This document shows, piece by piece, positions 1 through 7,975 of a DNA stretch of 64,000 nt. This DNA comes from Sphingomonas morindae (GTDB lineage Bacteria; Pseudomonadota; Alphaproteobacteria; Sphingomonadales; Sphingomonadaceae). Position numbers and translations under genes: made by a program. The notes under the pieces were generated by a model. That model was not told the origin of the DNA, did not search any database, and worked only from the letters and a program-made list of their open reading frames with translations. How positions within the stretch are numbered: position 1 is the first letter of the stretch; the number at the start of each line of letters is the position of its first letter. Where the stretch lies: the NCBI RefSeq assembly GCF_023822065.1, contig NZ_CP084930.1, forward strand, positions 1,628,001 through 1,692,000, read 5' to 3'.

Positions 1-2452
1 CAAGCGCGCCATCATCGTCAACATCACCCAGCAGCCCAACGCCAATCTGATCAAGATGGTGGACTCGATCCGCGCGGCGCTGCCCGAGCTGCAGGCGCAG
101 CTGCCGGCGGACATCAAGATCGCGGTCGCGACCGATCGCACCAGCTCGATCCGCGCCTCGATCCGCGAGATAGAGGTGACGGTGCTGATCGCGCTGGCGC
201 TGGTGGTGATCGTGGTGTTCGCCTTTCTGCGCGATCTGCGCTCCACCTTCATTCCCGCCGCCGCCACCATCGTCTCGCTGCTCGGCACCTTCGGCGTGAT
301 GTGGCTGCTGGGCTTCTCGCTCAACAATCTCTCGCTGATGGCGATCACCGTGGCGACGGGGTTCGTGGTCGATGACGCGATCGTCGTGCTCGAGAACACC
401 ACCCGCCATATCGAGGCGGGCATGGGGCGCGTGGAGGCGGCGCTGCGCGGCGCGCGCGAGGTCGGCTTCACCGTCCTGTCCATCTCGATCAGCCTGGTCG
501 CGGTGTTCATCCCGCTTCTCTTCATGGGCGGGCTGGTGGGGCGGCTGTTCCGCGAATTCGCCGTCACCCTGTCGGCGGCGGTGATGATCTCGCTGCTGCT
601 CTCGCTCACCACCACGCCGATGCTGTGCGCGCTGCTGCTCAAGCCGGGCCATCAGCGCGAGGAAGGCCGGGTCGGGCGCACGCTGGAGCGCGGCTATCGC
701 GCGATCGAGCGGGGCTATGCCCGCATGCTGGATTGGGCGCTGGCGATGAAGCCGCTGGTGCTGCTGCTGCTGGCGCTGGTGGTGGCGCTCACCGTCTATC
801 TCTATGTCGCCGTGCCCAAGGGCTTTTTCCCGCAGCAGGACAGCCCGTTGCTGATCGCCGGCGTGCGCGCCGACGAAAGCGTGTCGTTCCAGGAGATGCG
901 GCGCAAGCTCGGCCAGATCGTGGGAATCATCTCGCACGACAAGGCGGTGCGCTCGGTGATCGGCTTTACCGGCGGGCGCCGGGCGGGCGGCGCCTTCATG
1001 CTCGTCCAGCTCAAGCCCAAGGGTAGCCAGCGGCGCGAAAAGGGCATGATGGTGATCCAGCGGCTGCAGATGAAGCTGGGCCGGGTCAGCGGCGTGCGGC
1101 TCTTCCTGTTTCCGATGCAGGATCTGATGATCGGCGCGCGATCGGCCAATTCCACCTACCAATATACGCTGGTGGCGGACGATGCCGCGTCGCTGCGGCG
1201 CTGGTCGCAGCGGCTGAGCGACGCGCTCGGCCATCGGCGCGAGCTGACCGATGTCGATTCGGATCTCCAGCAGAATGGCGTCGAAAGCTTCGTCAGCATC
1301 GATCGCGACGCCGCCTCGCGGCTGGGCATCAGCCCGCGCGACGTGGACAATGCGCTCTACGACGCCTTCGGCCAGCGCTCGGTCGCCAATATCTACGAGG
1401 ATATCAACCAGTATAGCGTGATCCTGGGCTGGGACGAGGCGGCCACCCAGGGCCCCGGCAATCTCCGCGACGTGCGCGTGCCCGCCAACGCCGCGGCGGA
1501 CCAGCCCGCGGTCGCCAACTCCACCGCCGGCACCGCCGGCAACAGCCTGTCCTCCGGCGCCACCGATGCCGCGTCCGATCCCTCGCAGGCGGCACGCCCC
1601 GGCAGCGGCCAGGCGAGCGCCACCCCCACCAATCCGGCGCTGCGCGATCCCTCCACGGGCAGCGCGCTCAGCACCAGCGCGCGCACCATGGTTCCGCTCG
1701 ATACCATCGCCGGCTTTGGCGATCATCCGACCGAGGCGAGCGTCAACCACACCGGCACCCAGGTTTCGACCACCATCTCCTTCAATGTCGCGCCCGGTTT
1801 CGCCCTGTCGGACGCGCAGCGCGCGATCGCCGAGACCGAGGCCGAGATCGCCATGCCGTCCACCCTGTTCGGCAGCTTCAGCGGCCAGGCGGCGGCGAGC
1901 CGGCAGCAGCAGGGCCAGCAGCCGCTGCTGATCCTCGCCGCGCTCGTGACGATCTACATCGTGCTCGGCATGCTCTACGAAAGCCTGATCCACCCGCTCA
2001 CCGTGCTGTCCACCCTGCCGGCGGCGGGGGTGGGCGCGGTGCTGGCGCTGATGCTGTGCGACATGCAGTTCGACGTGATCGCGCTGATCGGCGTGTTTCT
2101 GCTGCTCGGCATCGTCAAGAAGAACGCGATCCTCATCATCGATTTCGCGCTGCACGCGCAGCGGACGCGTGGGCTTACGGCCGAGGCCGCCGCGCGCGAG
2201 GCGAGCCTGCTCCGCTTCCGCCCGATCCTGATGACGACGATGGCGGCGGCGCTGGGCGCGCTGCCGCTGGCGATCGGCTTTGGCGAGGGCGCCGAATTGC
2301 GACAGCCGCTCGGCGTGGCGATCGTCGGCGGGCTGCTCGCCAGCCAGCTGCTCACGCTCATCACCACTCCCGTGGTCTATGTCGCGCTCGATCGTTTCAC
2401 CCGCGCCGGGCGCCGTCGCCGCCGCGCGCCTGCCCAAGAGCTTCTCGCATGA
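1..2452 (+). CDS. RND multidrug efflux permease, MdtB/MdtC-like (5' end outside window)
   Basis: Inner membrane proton-driven pump of the hydrophobe/amphiphile efflux-1 family, the motor of a tripartite envelope exporter. The reading frame is already open at base 2, so only the C-terminal 816 residues of a roughly 1050-residue family are seen. The conserved TM4 segment GFVVDDAIVVLEN carries the paired aspartates of the proton relay, and TTPMLCALLL and the late GIVKKNAILIIDFALHAQR block match MdtB/MdtC-type pumps. Between the strands ending RDVRVPAN and starting RTMVPLDTIAGF lies a low-complexity Ala/Ser/Thr/Gly/Pro stretch of about 68 residues (about 1480-1685) that these pumps normally lack. 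Its stop overlaps the start of the NodT gene by four bases. Other subunits must lie upstream. Substrate unknown. Confidence 0.95.
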   Translation, partial: KRAIIVNITQQPNANLIKMVDSIRAALPELQAQLPADIKIAVATDRTSSIRASIREIEVTVLIALALVVIVVFAFLRDLRSTFIPAAATIVSLLGTFGVMWLLGFSLNNLSLMAITVATGFVVDDAIVVLENTTRHIEAGMGRVEAALRGAREVGFTVLSISISLVAVFIPLLFMGGLVGRLFREFAVTLSAAVMISLLLSLTTTPMLCALLLKPGHQREEGRVGRTLERGYRAIERGYARMLDWALAMKPLVLLLLALVVALTVYLYVAVPKGFFPQQDSPLLIAGVRADESVSFQEMRRKLGQIVGIISHDKAVRSVIGFTGGRRAGGAFMLVQLKPKGSQRREKGMMVIQRLQMKLGRVSGVRLFLFPMQDLMIGARSANSTYQYTLVADDAASLRRWSQRLSDALGHRRELTDVDSDLQQNGVESFVSIDRDAASRLGISPRDVDNALYDAFGQRSVANIYEDINQYSVILGWDEAATQGPGNLRDVRVPANAAADQPAVANSTAGTAGNSLSSGATDAASDPSQAARPGSGQASATPTNPALRDPSTGSALSTSARTMVPLDTIAGFGDHPTEASVNHTGTQVSTTISFNVAPGFALSDAQRAIAETEAEIAMPSTLFGSFSGQAAASRQQQGQQPLLILAALVTIYIVLGMLYESLIHPLTVLSTLPAAGVGAVLALMLCDMQFDVIALIGVFLLLGIVKKNAILIIDFALHAQRTRGLTAEAAAREASLLRFRPILMTTMAAALGALPLAIGFGEGAELRQPLGVAIVGGLLASQLLTLITTPVVYVALDRFTRAGRRRRRAPAQELLA

Positions 2453-3879
2453 AACGCCTCCTGCCCCTGCTGCTCGTCGCCACCGGCTGCTCCTTCGCGC
2501 CGGCCTATCACCGGCCGCAGACGGCGCTGCCGCAGAGCTGGAAGACCGCCGAGGGCTGGGCGGAGGCCGTGCCCGCCGATCAGGCGCCGCGCGCCGACTG
2601 GTGGAGCCAGTTCGGCGATCCCGAGCTTGACCGGCTGATCGGCGAGGCCGACGCCCATAACCAGACGGTGGCGCAGGCCGAGGCCACCTATCGCCAGGCA
2701 CGCGCCGCCGTGCGCGAGGCGCGGGCGAGCCTGTTTCCCACGGTGAGCGCCAATGGCGCGGTCACCCATACCCGCACCGGCGCCGGCCGGGCGGTGGTGA
2801 CGGGGGGCACCGTCACCGCCGGCGGCGGCGCGCGCGCCACCACCAACTATCAGGTGAGCCTGGGCGCGAGCTGGGAACCGGACTTTTTCGGATCGCTGCG
2901 CAACACGCTGAGCAGCGCCAGCGCGACCGCGCAGGCGCGGCTTGCCGATCTCGCCACGGCGCAGCTGGCGCTGCACGGGGAGCTTGCCACCGATTATCTC
3001 TCGTTGCGCGGCACCGACGCCCAGCTCCAGGTGCTGGCGGCGACGGTGGAGGGCTATCGCCGGTCGCTGCAGATCGCCAGCAACCGCTATCAGGCGGGCA
3101 TCGTCGCGCGCACCGATGTGTTCCAGGCGCAGTCGCAGCTCGCCTCGGCCGAGAGCGATCTCGAAGGGCTGCGCCGCACCCGCACCCAATATGAGGATGC
3201 GATCGCGGTGCTGGTGGGCGCGCCTGCAGCGAGCTTCCGCATCGCCCCCGTGCCGCGCTGGCAGCCGGTGGTGCCGGCGGTGCCGCTCAGCCTGCCCGGC
3301 GCGCTCGTCCAGCGCCGCCCGGATGTCGCCTCGACCGAGCGCGCGGTGGCCGCCGCCAACGCGCAGATCGGCGTGGCCCGCGCCGCCTTTTTCCCGACGG
3401 TCAGCCTGTCCGGCCAATATGGCTTCAACAACAACCAGCTTGGCGAGCTTTTCACGTCCGCCGCCTCGCTCTGGTCGCTGGGCGCGACGGTGGCGCAGAC
3501 GCTGCTCGACTTCGGCGCGCGCAGCGCGCGCGTCGCCCAGGCGCGCGCCGCCTATGACGCCGCCGTCGCCGCCTATCGCGGCACGGTGCTGACGGCGCTG
3601 CAGGATGTGCAGGACCAGCTCGTCGCCCAGACCATCCTCGCGCGCCAGGCGCAGCTGCTGCGCACCGCGAGCGAGGCGGCGGACCGGTCCGAGGCGGCGA
3701 TCCGCGAACAATATCGCACCGGCCTGGTGGTGTTCACCGATGTCGTCACCGCGCAGGCGACGGCGCTGCAGGCGCGGCGCGCGCTGCTCCAGGCCGAACT
3801 TGATCGGCAGACCGCCGCCGTGGCGCTCGTCCAGGCGCTGGGCGGCGGCTGGGACGAATCGGCGCTGCGGACGCGCTGA
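2449..3879 (+). CDS. NodT-type outer membrane efflux lipoprotein (first copy)
   Basis: TolC-like outer membrane channel that completes the RND exporter encoded just upstream. The start ATG overlaps the permease stop (ATGA), so the two are probably translationally coupled. The 476-residue product begins MKRLLPLLLVATGC, a lipoprotein signal with the acylated cysteine at residue 14. Two homologous outer-membrane-efflux repeats follow, each rich in alanine and glutamine coiled coil, with the typical segments YRPxxxLP near the N-terminus, LVQRRPDVASTERAVAAANAQIGVARAAFFP in the middle of the protein (quoted here in two parts: LVQRRPDVASTERAV and AQIGVARAAFFP) and a C-terminal ALGGGW. The length is normal for the family. 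A terminator follows 115 bases downstream, so this is likely the last gene of the operon. Confidence 0.93.
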   Translation: MKRLLPLLLVATGCSFAPAYHRPQTALPQSWKTAEGWAEAVPADQAPRADWWSQFGDPELDRLIGEADAHNQTVAQAEATYRQARAAVREARASLFPTVSANGAVTHTRTGAGRAVVTGGTVTAGGGARATTNYQVSLGASWEPDFFGSLRNTLSSASATAQARLADLATAQLALHGELATDYLSLRGTDAQLQVLAATVEGYRRSLQIASNRYQAGIVARTDVFQAQSQLASAESDLEGLRRTRTQYEDAIAVLVGAPAASFRIAPVPRWQPVVPAVPLSLPGALVQRRPDVASTERAVAAANAQIGVARAAFFPTVSLSGQYGFNNNQLGELFTSAASLWSLGATVAQTLLDFGARSARVAQARAAYDAAVAAYRGTVLTALQDVQDQLVAQTILARQAQLLRTASEAADRSEAAIREQYRTGLVVFTDVVTAQATALQARRALLQAELDRQTAAVALVQALGGGWDESALRTR

Positions 3880-3993
3880 GCCGCGCAACTTTGATTGCCT
3901 AGGCTGGTAGTAGAGATTTGTCGGCGATGCCGAGTCCGGCTGCTATACCGGCCTCGTCGCCGCCGTCCCTAGCCGGTGGTGTCCCTTCCCCTG

Positions 3994-4026
3994 CGGCCCC
4001 GCGCCCCTGGCCGGGGCCGTTCTTTT
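3994..4026 (+). terminator. Rho-independent terminator after the RND-NodT operon
   Basis: A perfect 8-bp inverted repeat, CGGCCCCG (3994-4001) and CGGGGCCG (4012-4019), with a 10-base loop is followed at once by TTCTTTT (4020-4026). The T-run is on the plus strand, so it should stop transcripts leaving the efflux operon before they run into the convergent dehydratase gene. Confidence 0.7.
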
Positions 4027-4041
4027 GCCGCCGGTAGCGCC

Positions 4042-5040
4042 TCAGCCGATCAGCGCGGCATGGTCGGCGGCATCGATATTGCCGCCCGAAAGCAGCAGCA
4101 CGAGCGCGTCGGTATCGGGATCCAAGCCCGCGTCCGCCGGCACCCGGCCGGCGAGCAGCGCGGCGAGCGCGACCGCGCCGCCCGGCTCGACGACCAGCTT
4201 GAGCGTCTCGAACGCGAAGCGCATCGCCGCCACAACCTCGCCGTCCGTCACCACCAGCCCGCCGGCGAGCAGCGCGCGGTTGATCGGAAAGGTGAGCGCG
4301 CCCGGCTGCGGCGCGAGCAGCGCGTCGCAGATCGAGCGCGCGCCGGGCCTGATCGTCTCGCGCCGGCCGCTCCGCAGCGAGCGGGCGGTATCGTCAAAGC
4401 CCTCGGGCTCCACCGCGTAGAGGCGCGCGCCGGGATGCGCCGCGGTAATGGCGGTGGCGATGCCGGCGACCAGCCCGCCGCCCCCGCAGCACACCAGCAG
4501 CTGCGCCGGCACCAGCCCCAGCGCCGCGGCCTGGTCGACGATCTCGAGCCCCGCCGTGCCCTGGCCGGCGATGATGTCCGGATCGTCGAAGGAGGGCACC
4601 AGCACCGCGCCGCGCGCGGCGGCGAGCGCGGTGGCGATCGCCTCGCGGCTTTCGCGCGCGCGGTCATAGGCGATGATCTCGGCGCCCAGCGCCGCGGTGT
4701 TGCGGCGCTTGAGCGCGGGGGCATCGGCGGGCATCACGATCGCCGCCGGCATGCCGAGCAGCGCCGCCGCCGCCGCGACGCCCTGCGCGTGATTGCCCGA
4801 GGACCAGGCCACCACGCCCCGCCGCCGCTGATCCGCATCGAGCTGGACAAGGCGGTTGTAGGCGCCCCGGAACTTGAACGAGCCGGTGCGCTGCAGCGTC
4901 TCGCACTTGATCAGCACCGGCCGGCCGTGGCGCGCGCTCAGCGCGGGGCTCGGCAGCAGCGGCGTCTCCACCGCCACCCCCGCGATGCGCCGGCGCGCCG
5001 CCTCGATCTCGGCGATGTCGATGGCGCGCGGATCGGTCAT
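4042..5040 (-). CDS. Threonine/serine dehydratase, PLP-dependent, short form
   Basis: Fold-type II PLP enzyme that deaminates L-threonine to 2-oxobutanoate or L-serine to pyruvate; relatives also act as serine or 3-hydroxyaspartate racemase/dehydratases. The 332-residue product has the PLP-lysine motif GSFKFRGA with Lys56, the SSGNHAQG substrate loop at 81-88 and the phosphate-binding CCGGGGLVAG loop near 185-194. There is no C-terminal ACT-like regulatory domain, unlike biosynthetic IlvA, which suggests a catabolic (TdcB-like) enzyme. The start is chosen because AGGAGA lies six bases before this ATG. The gene diverges from pyrD. Confidence 0.88.
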   Translation of the reverse strand: MTDPRAIDIAEIEAARRRIAGVAVETPLLPSPALSARHGRPVLIKCETLQRTGSFKFRGAYNRLVQLDADQRRRGVVAWSSGNHAQGVAAAAALLGMPAAIVMPADAPALKRRNTAALGAEIIAYDRARESREAIATALAAARGAVLVPSFDDPDIIAGQGTAGLEIVDQAAALGLVPAQLLVCCGGGGLVAGIATAITAAHPGARLYAVEPEGFDDTARSLRSGRRETIRPGARSICDALLAPQPGALTFPINRALLAGGLVVTDGEVVAAMRFAFETLKLVVEPGGAVALAALLAGRVPADAGLDPDTDALVLLLSGGNIDAADHAALIG

Positions 5041-5127
5041 GCGGATCTCCTTCTGCCCGGCGCGCCGGGGTAGCGGCTTCGGCGCGACGGCGCCAGCGGC
5101 GGGCCCCGTCAGTCCGGCGCGGCGGCT

Positions 5128-5156
5128 TTGACAGGGGCGGGAGGCCCGCCTACCGC
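5128..5156 (+). promoter_or_regulatory. Candidate sigma-70 promoter for pyrD
   Basis: TTGACA (5128-5133) is a perfect -35 match. A 17-base spacer leads to TACCGC (5151-5156), a weak -10. The pyrD ATG is at 5164, so transcription would begin at or next to the start codon and give a nearly leaderless mRNA. Only the -35 is strong, so this is tentative. Confidence 0.4.
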
Positions 5157-5163
5157 TGGCGCC

Positions 5164-6192
5164 ATGGCGCTCTATCCTTTGGTTCGGCCGCTCGCCTTCG
5201 CGCTCGACGCGGAGCGGGCGCATCGCTTGACGATCGCGGCGGTGCGGCGCCTGCCGGTGCGCGCGCCGCGCGCCTTCGATCCGCGGCTGAGCATCCGCGT
5301 GGCGGGGCTGCGCTTCCCCTCGCCGGTCGGGCTGGCGGCGGGCTTCGACAAGGATGGCGAGGTGGCCGGCCAGATGCTGGCGCTCGGCTTCGGCTTTGTC
5401 GAGGTGGGCACGCTCACGCCCGTTCCGCAGGCGGGCAATCCCCGGCCGCGCCTGTTCCGGCTGGTCGAGGATCAGGCGGTGATCAACCGCATGGGCTTCA
5501 ACAATGGCGGCCAGGCGGCGGCGCTGGCGCGGCTCGCGCGGCCCCGGCCGGGGCTGGTGGGGGTGAATGTCGGCGCCAACAAGGATGCGGTCGATCGCAT
5601 CGCCGATTATGCCGCCGGCATCGCGCGCATGGCGCCCGTCGCCGATTATCTGACGATCAACATTTCCTCGCCCAATACGCCGGGGCTGCGCGCCTTGCAG
5701 GAGGCGGCCGCGCTGGATGCGCTGCTCGCGGCGGCGATGGCGGCACGACCCGCGGGCGGGCCGCCCATCTTCCTCAAGGTCGCGCCCGATCTCGCGCCGG
5801 CCGATATGGACGCGATCGCGCGGGTGGCGATCGCGCGGGGTGTCGATGCGCTGATCGTCGCCAACACCACCGTGTCGCGCCCGCCGCTGCGCGCGCCGCT
5901 CGCCGGGGAGGCGGGCGGCCTGTCGGGCGCGCCGCTGGCGCCGCTGGCGCGCGCCGCGCTCCGCGATTTCCGCGCCGCGACCGGCGGCGCGCTGCCGCTG
6001 ATCGCGGCGGGCGGCATCGCGACGGCCGAGGAGGCCTATGCCCGGATCCGCGCCGGGGCGAGCCTGGTGCAGCTCTATTCGGCGCTGGTCTATCACGGCC
6101 CGGGTCTGGCCCGGCGGATCGCCGAGGGGCTGGTGCCGCTGTTCACCCGCGACGGCTTTGGCGGAATCGCCGAGGCGGTCGGCACCGGCTGA
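5164..6192 (+). CDS. pyrD: Dihydroorotate dehydrogenase (quinone), class 2
   Basis: Oxidises dihydroorotate to orotate with FMN, passing electrons to membrane quinone; fourth step of pyrimidine synthesis. The 342-residue product has the class 2 layout: an N-terminal amphipathic membrane-association segment (about 1-40), then GLAAGFDKDGE (57-66), EVGTLTPVPQAGNPRPR, INRMGFNN and the catalytic loop TINISSPNTPGLR with the class 2 serine base at Ser169. C-terminal FMN phosphate-binding segments LIAAGGI and LVQLYSALVYHGP are present. Start chosen at MALYPLVRPL, as in the family; the longer reading frame from 5128 runs through the promoter candidate. It diverges from the dehydratase and is followed 41 bases later by the gamma-glutamyltransferase gene. 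Confidence 0.95.
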   Translation: MALYPLVRPLAFALDAERAHRLTIAAVRRLPVRAPRAFDPRLSIRVAGLRFPSPVGLAAGFDKDGEVAGQMLALGFGFVEVGTLTPVPQAGNPRPRLFRLVEDQAVINRMGFNNGGQAAALARLARPRPGLVGVNVGANKDAVDRIADYAAGIARMAPVADYLTINISSPNTPGLRALQEAAALDALLAAAMAARPAGGPPIFLKVAPDLAPADMDAIARVAIARGVDALIVANTTVSRPPLRAPLAGEAGGLSGAPLAPLARAALRDFRAATGGALPLIAAGGIATAEEAYARIRAGASLVQLYSALVYHGPGLARRIAEGLVPLFTRDGFGGIAEAVGTG

Positions 6193-6195
6193 GGC

Positions 6196-6225
6196 GGCTT
6201 CCGCCGCGGCCGATCCGTCTCTAGG
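6196..6225 (+). promoter_or_regulatory. Candidate promoter motif before the gamma-glutamyltransferase gene
   Basis: GGCTTCC (6196-6202), 17 bases, then TCTAGG (6220-6225), ending 8 bases before the ATG. The same pair with identical spacing stands before gloA at 34142-34171. The -10-like element resembles TCTAAT seen before rpoZ. Function is inferred from repetition only. Confidence 0.25.
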
Positions 6226-6233
6226 GTGGCCGC

Positions 6234-7934
6234 ATGATCCGTTCTCTTACCGCACTCTTCCTGCTGGCGGCGACGCCGGCGCTCGGCGCCGCCCAGGCGC
6301 CGGTCGTGGCCGCGCCCGGCATGGGCATGGTGTCCGCCGCCGATCCGCGCGCCGCCGAGGCGGGCCGCGCGATTCTGCGGGCCGGCGGCAGCGCCGCCGA
6401 TGCCGAGGTGGCGATGATCTTCGCGCTCACCGTGGTCGAGCCGCAATCCTCCGGGATCGGCGGCGGCGGCTATTTCGTCCATCGCGACGCGCGCACCGGC
6501 CGCACCGAGACGATCGACGGCCGCGAGATCGCGCCCGCCGCCGCGCGGGGCGATCGCTTCCTGGGCCCGGATGGCGCGCCCATGCCCTTCGCCCAGGCCT
6601 TTCCGGGCGGCAGATCGGTGGGCGTTCCGGGCAATGTGCGGCTGGCGGCGCTGGCCCACAAGAAATGGGGCAAGCTGCCCTGGGCGCGGCTGATCGAGCC
6701 CGCCATCCGCCTCGCCGAGCAAGGCTATGAGGTGACGCCGCTGATGGCCAGCCGGATCGCGGCGATGGCGCCGCTCTGGAAGGACTTTCCCGCGATCGCC
6801 GCGCTCTACACCGATCAGGGCCGGCCCAAGCCGGCGGGCGCGATGATCCGCAACCCGGCGCTCGCCACGCTGCTGCGCCGGATCGCCGCCGAGGGCCCCG
6901 ACGCCTTCTATGCGGGCGCCAATGCCGAGGCCATCGCCACGGCGGTGCGCACCGCGCCGCGCAACCCGGTGCCGTTCGAGACCGCCGATCTGGCGCGCTA
7001 CGCCGCGCGCGAGCAGCCGCCCGTATGCGGCGCCTATCGCGGCTATCGGGTGTGCGGCATGGCGCCTTCCTCCGCCGGCGGGGTCAGCATTCTGCAGATG
7101 CTGGCCATGCTCTCCCATTTCGACATGAAGGCGCTGGGCAAGGATTCGCCCGAGGCCTGGCACCTGATCGGCGAGGCGATGCAGCTCGCCTATGCCGATC
7201 GCGACCAATATTTGGGCGACACCGCCTTTGTGGACGTGCCGCTCAAGGGCCTGCTCGATCCCGCCTATCTAGCACGTCGGGCGGCGCTGATCGCGCCCAC
7301 GCGCGCGCTCGGCCGCTACCCGCCGGGCACGCCGCCGGGCGCGGCGGCGCGCACCGCCGGGCTCGGCGTGGACGAGCATGGCACCACCGATTTCGTCGCC
7401 GCCGACGGGGCGGGCGATATCGTCACCATGACCTCCACGGTCGAGGGCTATTTCGGCAGCCAGCTGATCGCCAACGGCATGGTGCTCAACAATGAGCTGA
7501 CCGATTTCTCCTTCGCGCCCGAGAAGGAGGGCGCGCCCGTTGCCAATCGGGTGGCGCCGGGCAAGCGCCCGCTCTCCTCCATGTCGCCCACCATCGTCAC
7601 CGATGCGCAGGGCCGGGTGGTGCTGGCGATCGGCTCCGCCGGCGGCCGGCGGATCGTCATGCATGTGCTCAAGGCGCTGGTCGGCGTGCTCGATTGGGGG
7701 CTGAGTGCGCAGGAGGCGATCGACCTGCCCAACATCTTCTATGGCGGCGGCGCGCTGCTGATCGAGGATACGCCGCAGGGCCGCGCGCTCGCACCGCAGC
7801 TCGCCCGCTTCGGCCAGCCCGCCAATGCGGTGCCGCTCCCCTCCAAGCTCAACGCGATCGAGCGGCTGCCCGATGGCCGCTGGCGCGGCGCGGCGGACCA
7901 TCTGCGCAGCGAGGGCGTGGTGCTCGCCCAATAG
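6234..7934 (+). CDS. ggt: Gamma-glutamyltransferase (gamma-glutamyltranspeptidase)
   Basis: Periplasmic N-terminal nucleophile hydrolase that cleaves gamma-glutamyl bonds of glutathione and gamma-glutamyl peptides. The 566-residue precursor starts with a signal peptide ending near LLAATPALGAAQ and undergoes autocleavage. The predicted nucleophile is Thr384 in HGTTDFVAADG, the first residue of the small subunit. Other family motifs are SGIGGGGYFV in the large subunit, and MVLNNELTDFS and PLSSMSPTIV around the active site in the small subunit. Length is normal. It is convergent with the M28 peptidase gene across a strong hairpin. It is the first of several exported peptide-degrading enzymes here, consistent with glutathione and peptide salvage. 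Confidence 0.93.
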   Translation: MIRSLTALFLLAATPALGAAQAPVVAAPGMGMVSAADPRAAEAGRAILRAGGSAADAEVAMIFALTVVEPQSSGIGGGGYFVHRDARTGRTETIDGREIAPAAARGDRFLGPDGAPMPFAQAFPGGRSVGVPGNVRLAALAHKKWGKLPWARLIEPAIRLAEQGYEVTPLMASRIAAMAPLWKDFPAIAALYTDQGRPKPAGAMIRNPALATLLRRIAAEGPDAFYAGANAEAIATAVRTAPRNPVPFETADLARYAAREQPPVCGAYRGYRVCGMAPSSAGGVSILQMLAMLSHFDMKALGKDSPEAWHLIGEAMQLAYADRDQYLGDTAFVDVPLKGLLDPAYLARRAALIAPTRALGRYPPGTPPGAAARTAGLGVDEHGTTDFVAADGAGDIVTMTSTVEGYFGSQLIANGMVLNNELTDFSFAPEKEGAPVANRVAPGKRPLSSMSPTIVTDAQGRVVLAIGSAGGRRIVMHVLKALVGVLDWGLSAQEAIDLPNIFYGGGALLIEDTPQGRALAPQLARFGQPANAVPLPSKLNAIERLPDGRWRGAADHLRSEGVVLAQ

Positions 7935-7941
7935 GCACGCG

Positions 7942-7970
7942 CCGCCGCCGGGCGCGCGGCCCGGCGGCGG
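7942..7970. terminator. Hairpin between convergent ggt and M28 peptidase genes
   Basis: A perfect 12-bp stem (7942-7953 pairs with 7959-7970) closes a 5-base loop GCGCG. It sits in the 41-base gap between two convergent stop codons. There is no T-run on either side, so it may be a barrier or mRNA-stabilising hairpin more than a classic terminator. Confidence 0.45.
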
Positions 7971-7975
7971 GCGGC

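Noticed and set aside
2377-3888. A 503-codon minus-strand frame over the first NodT gene.
   Set aside because: Composition bias and no motif; the plus strand encodes a complete NodT lipoprotein with lipobox.
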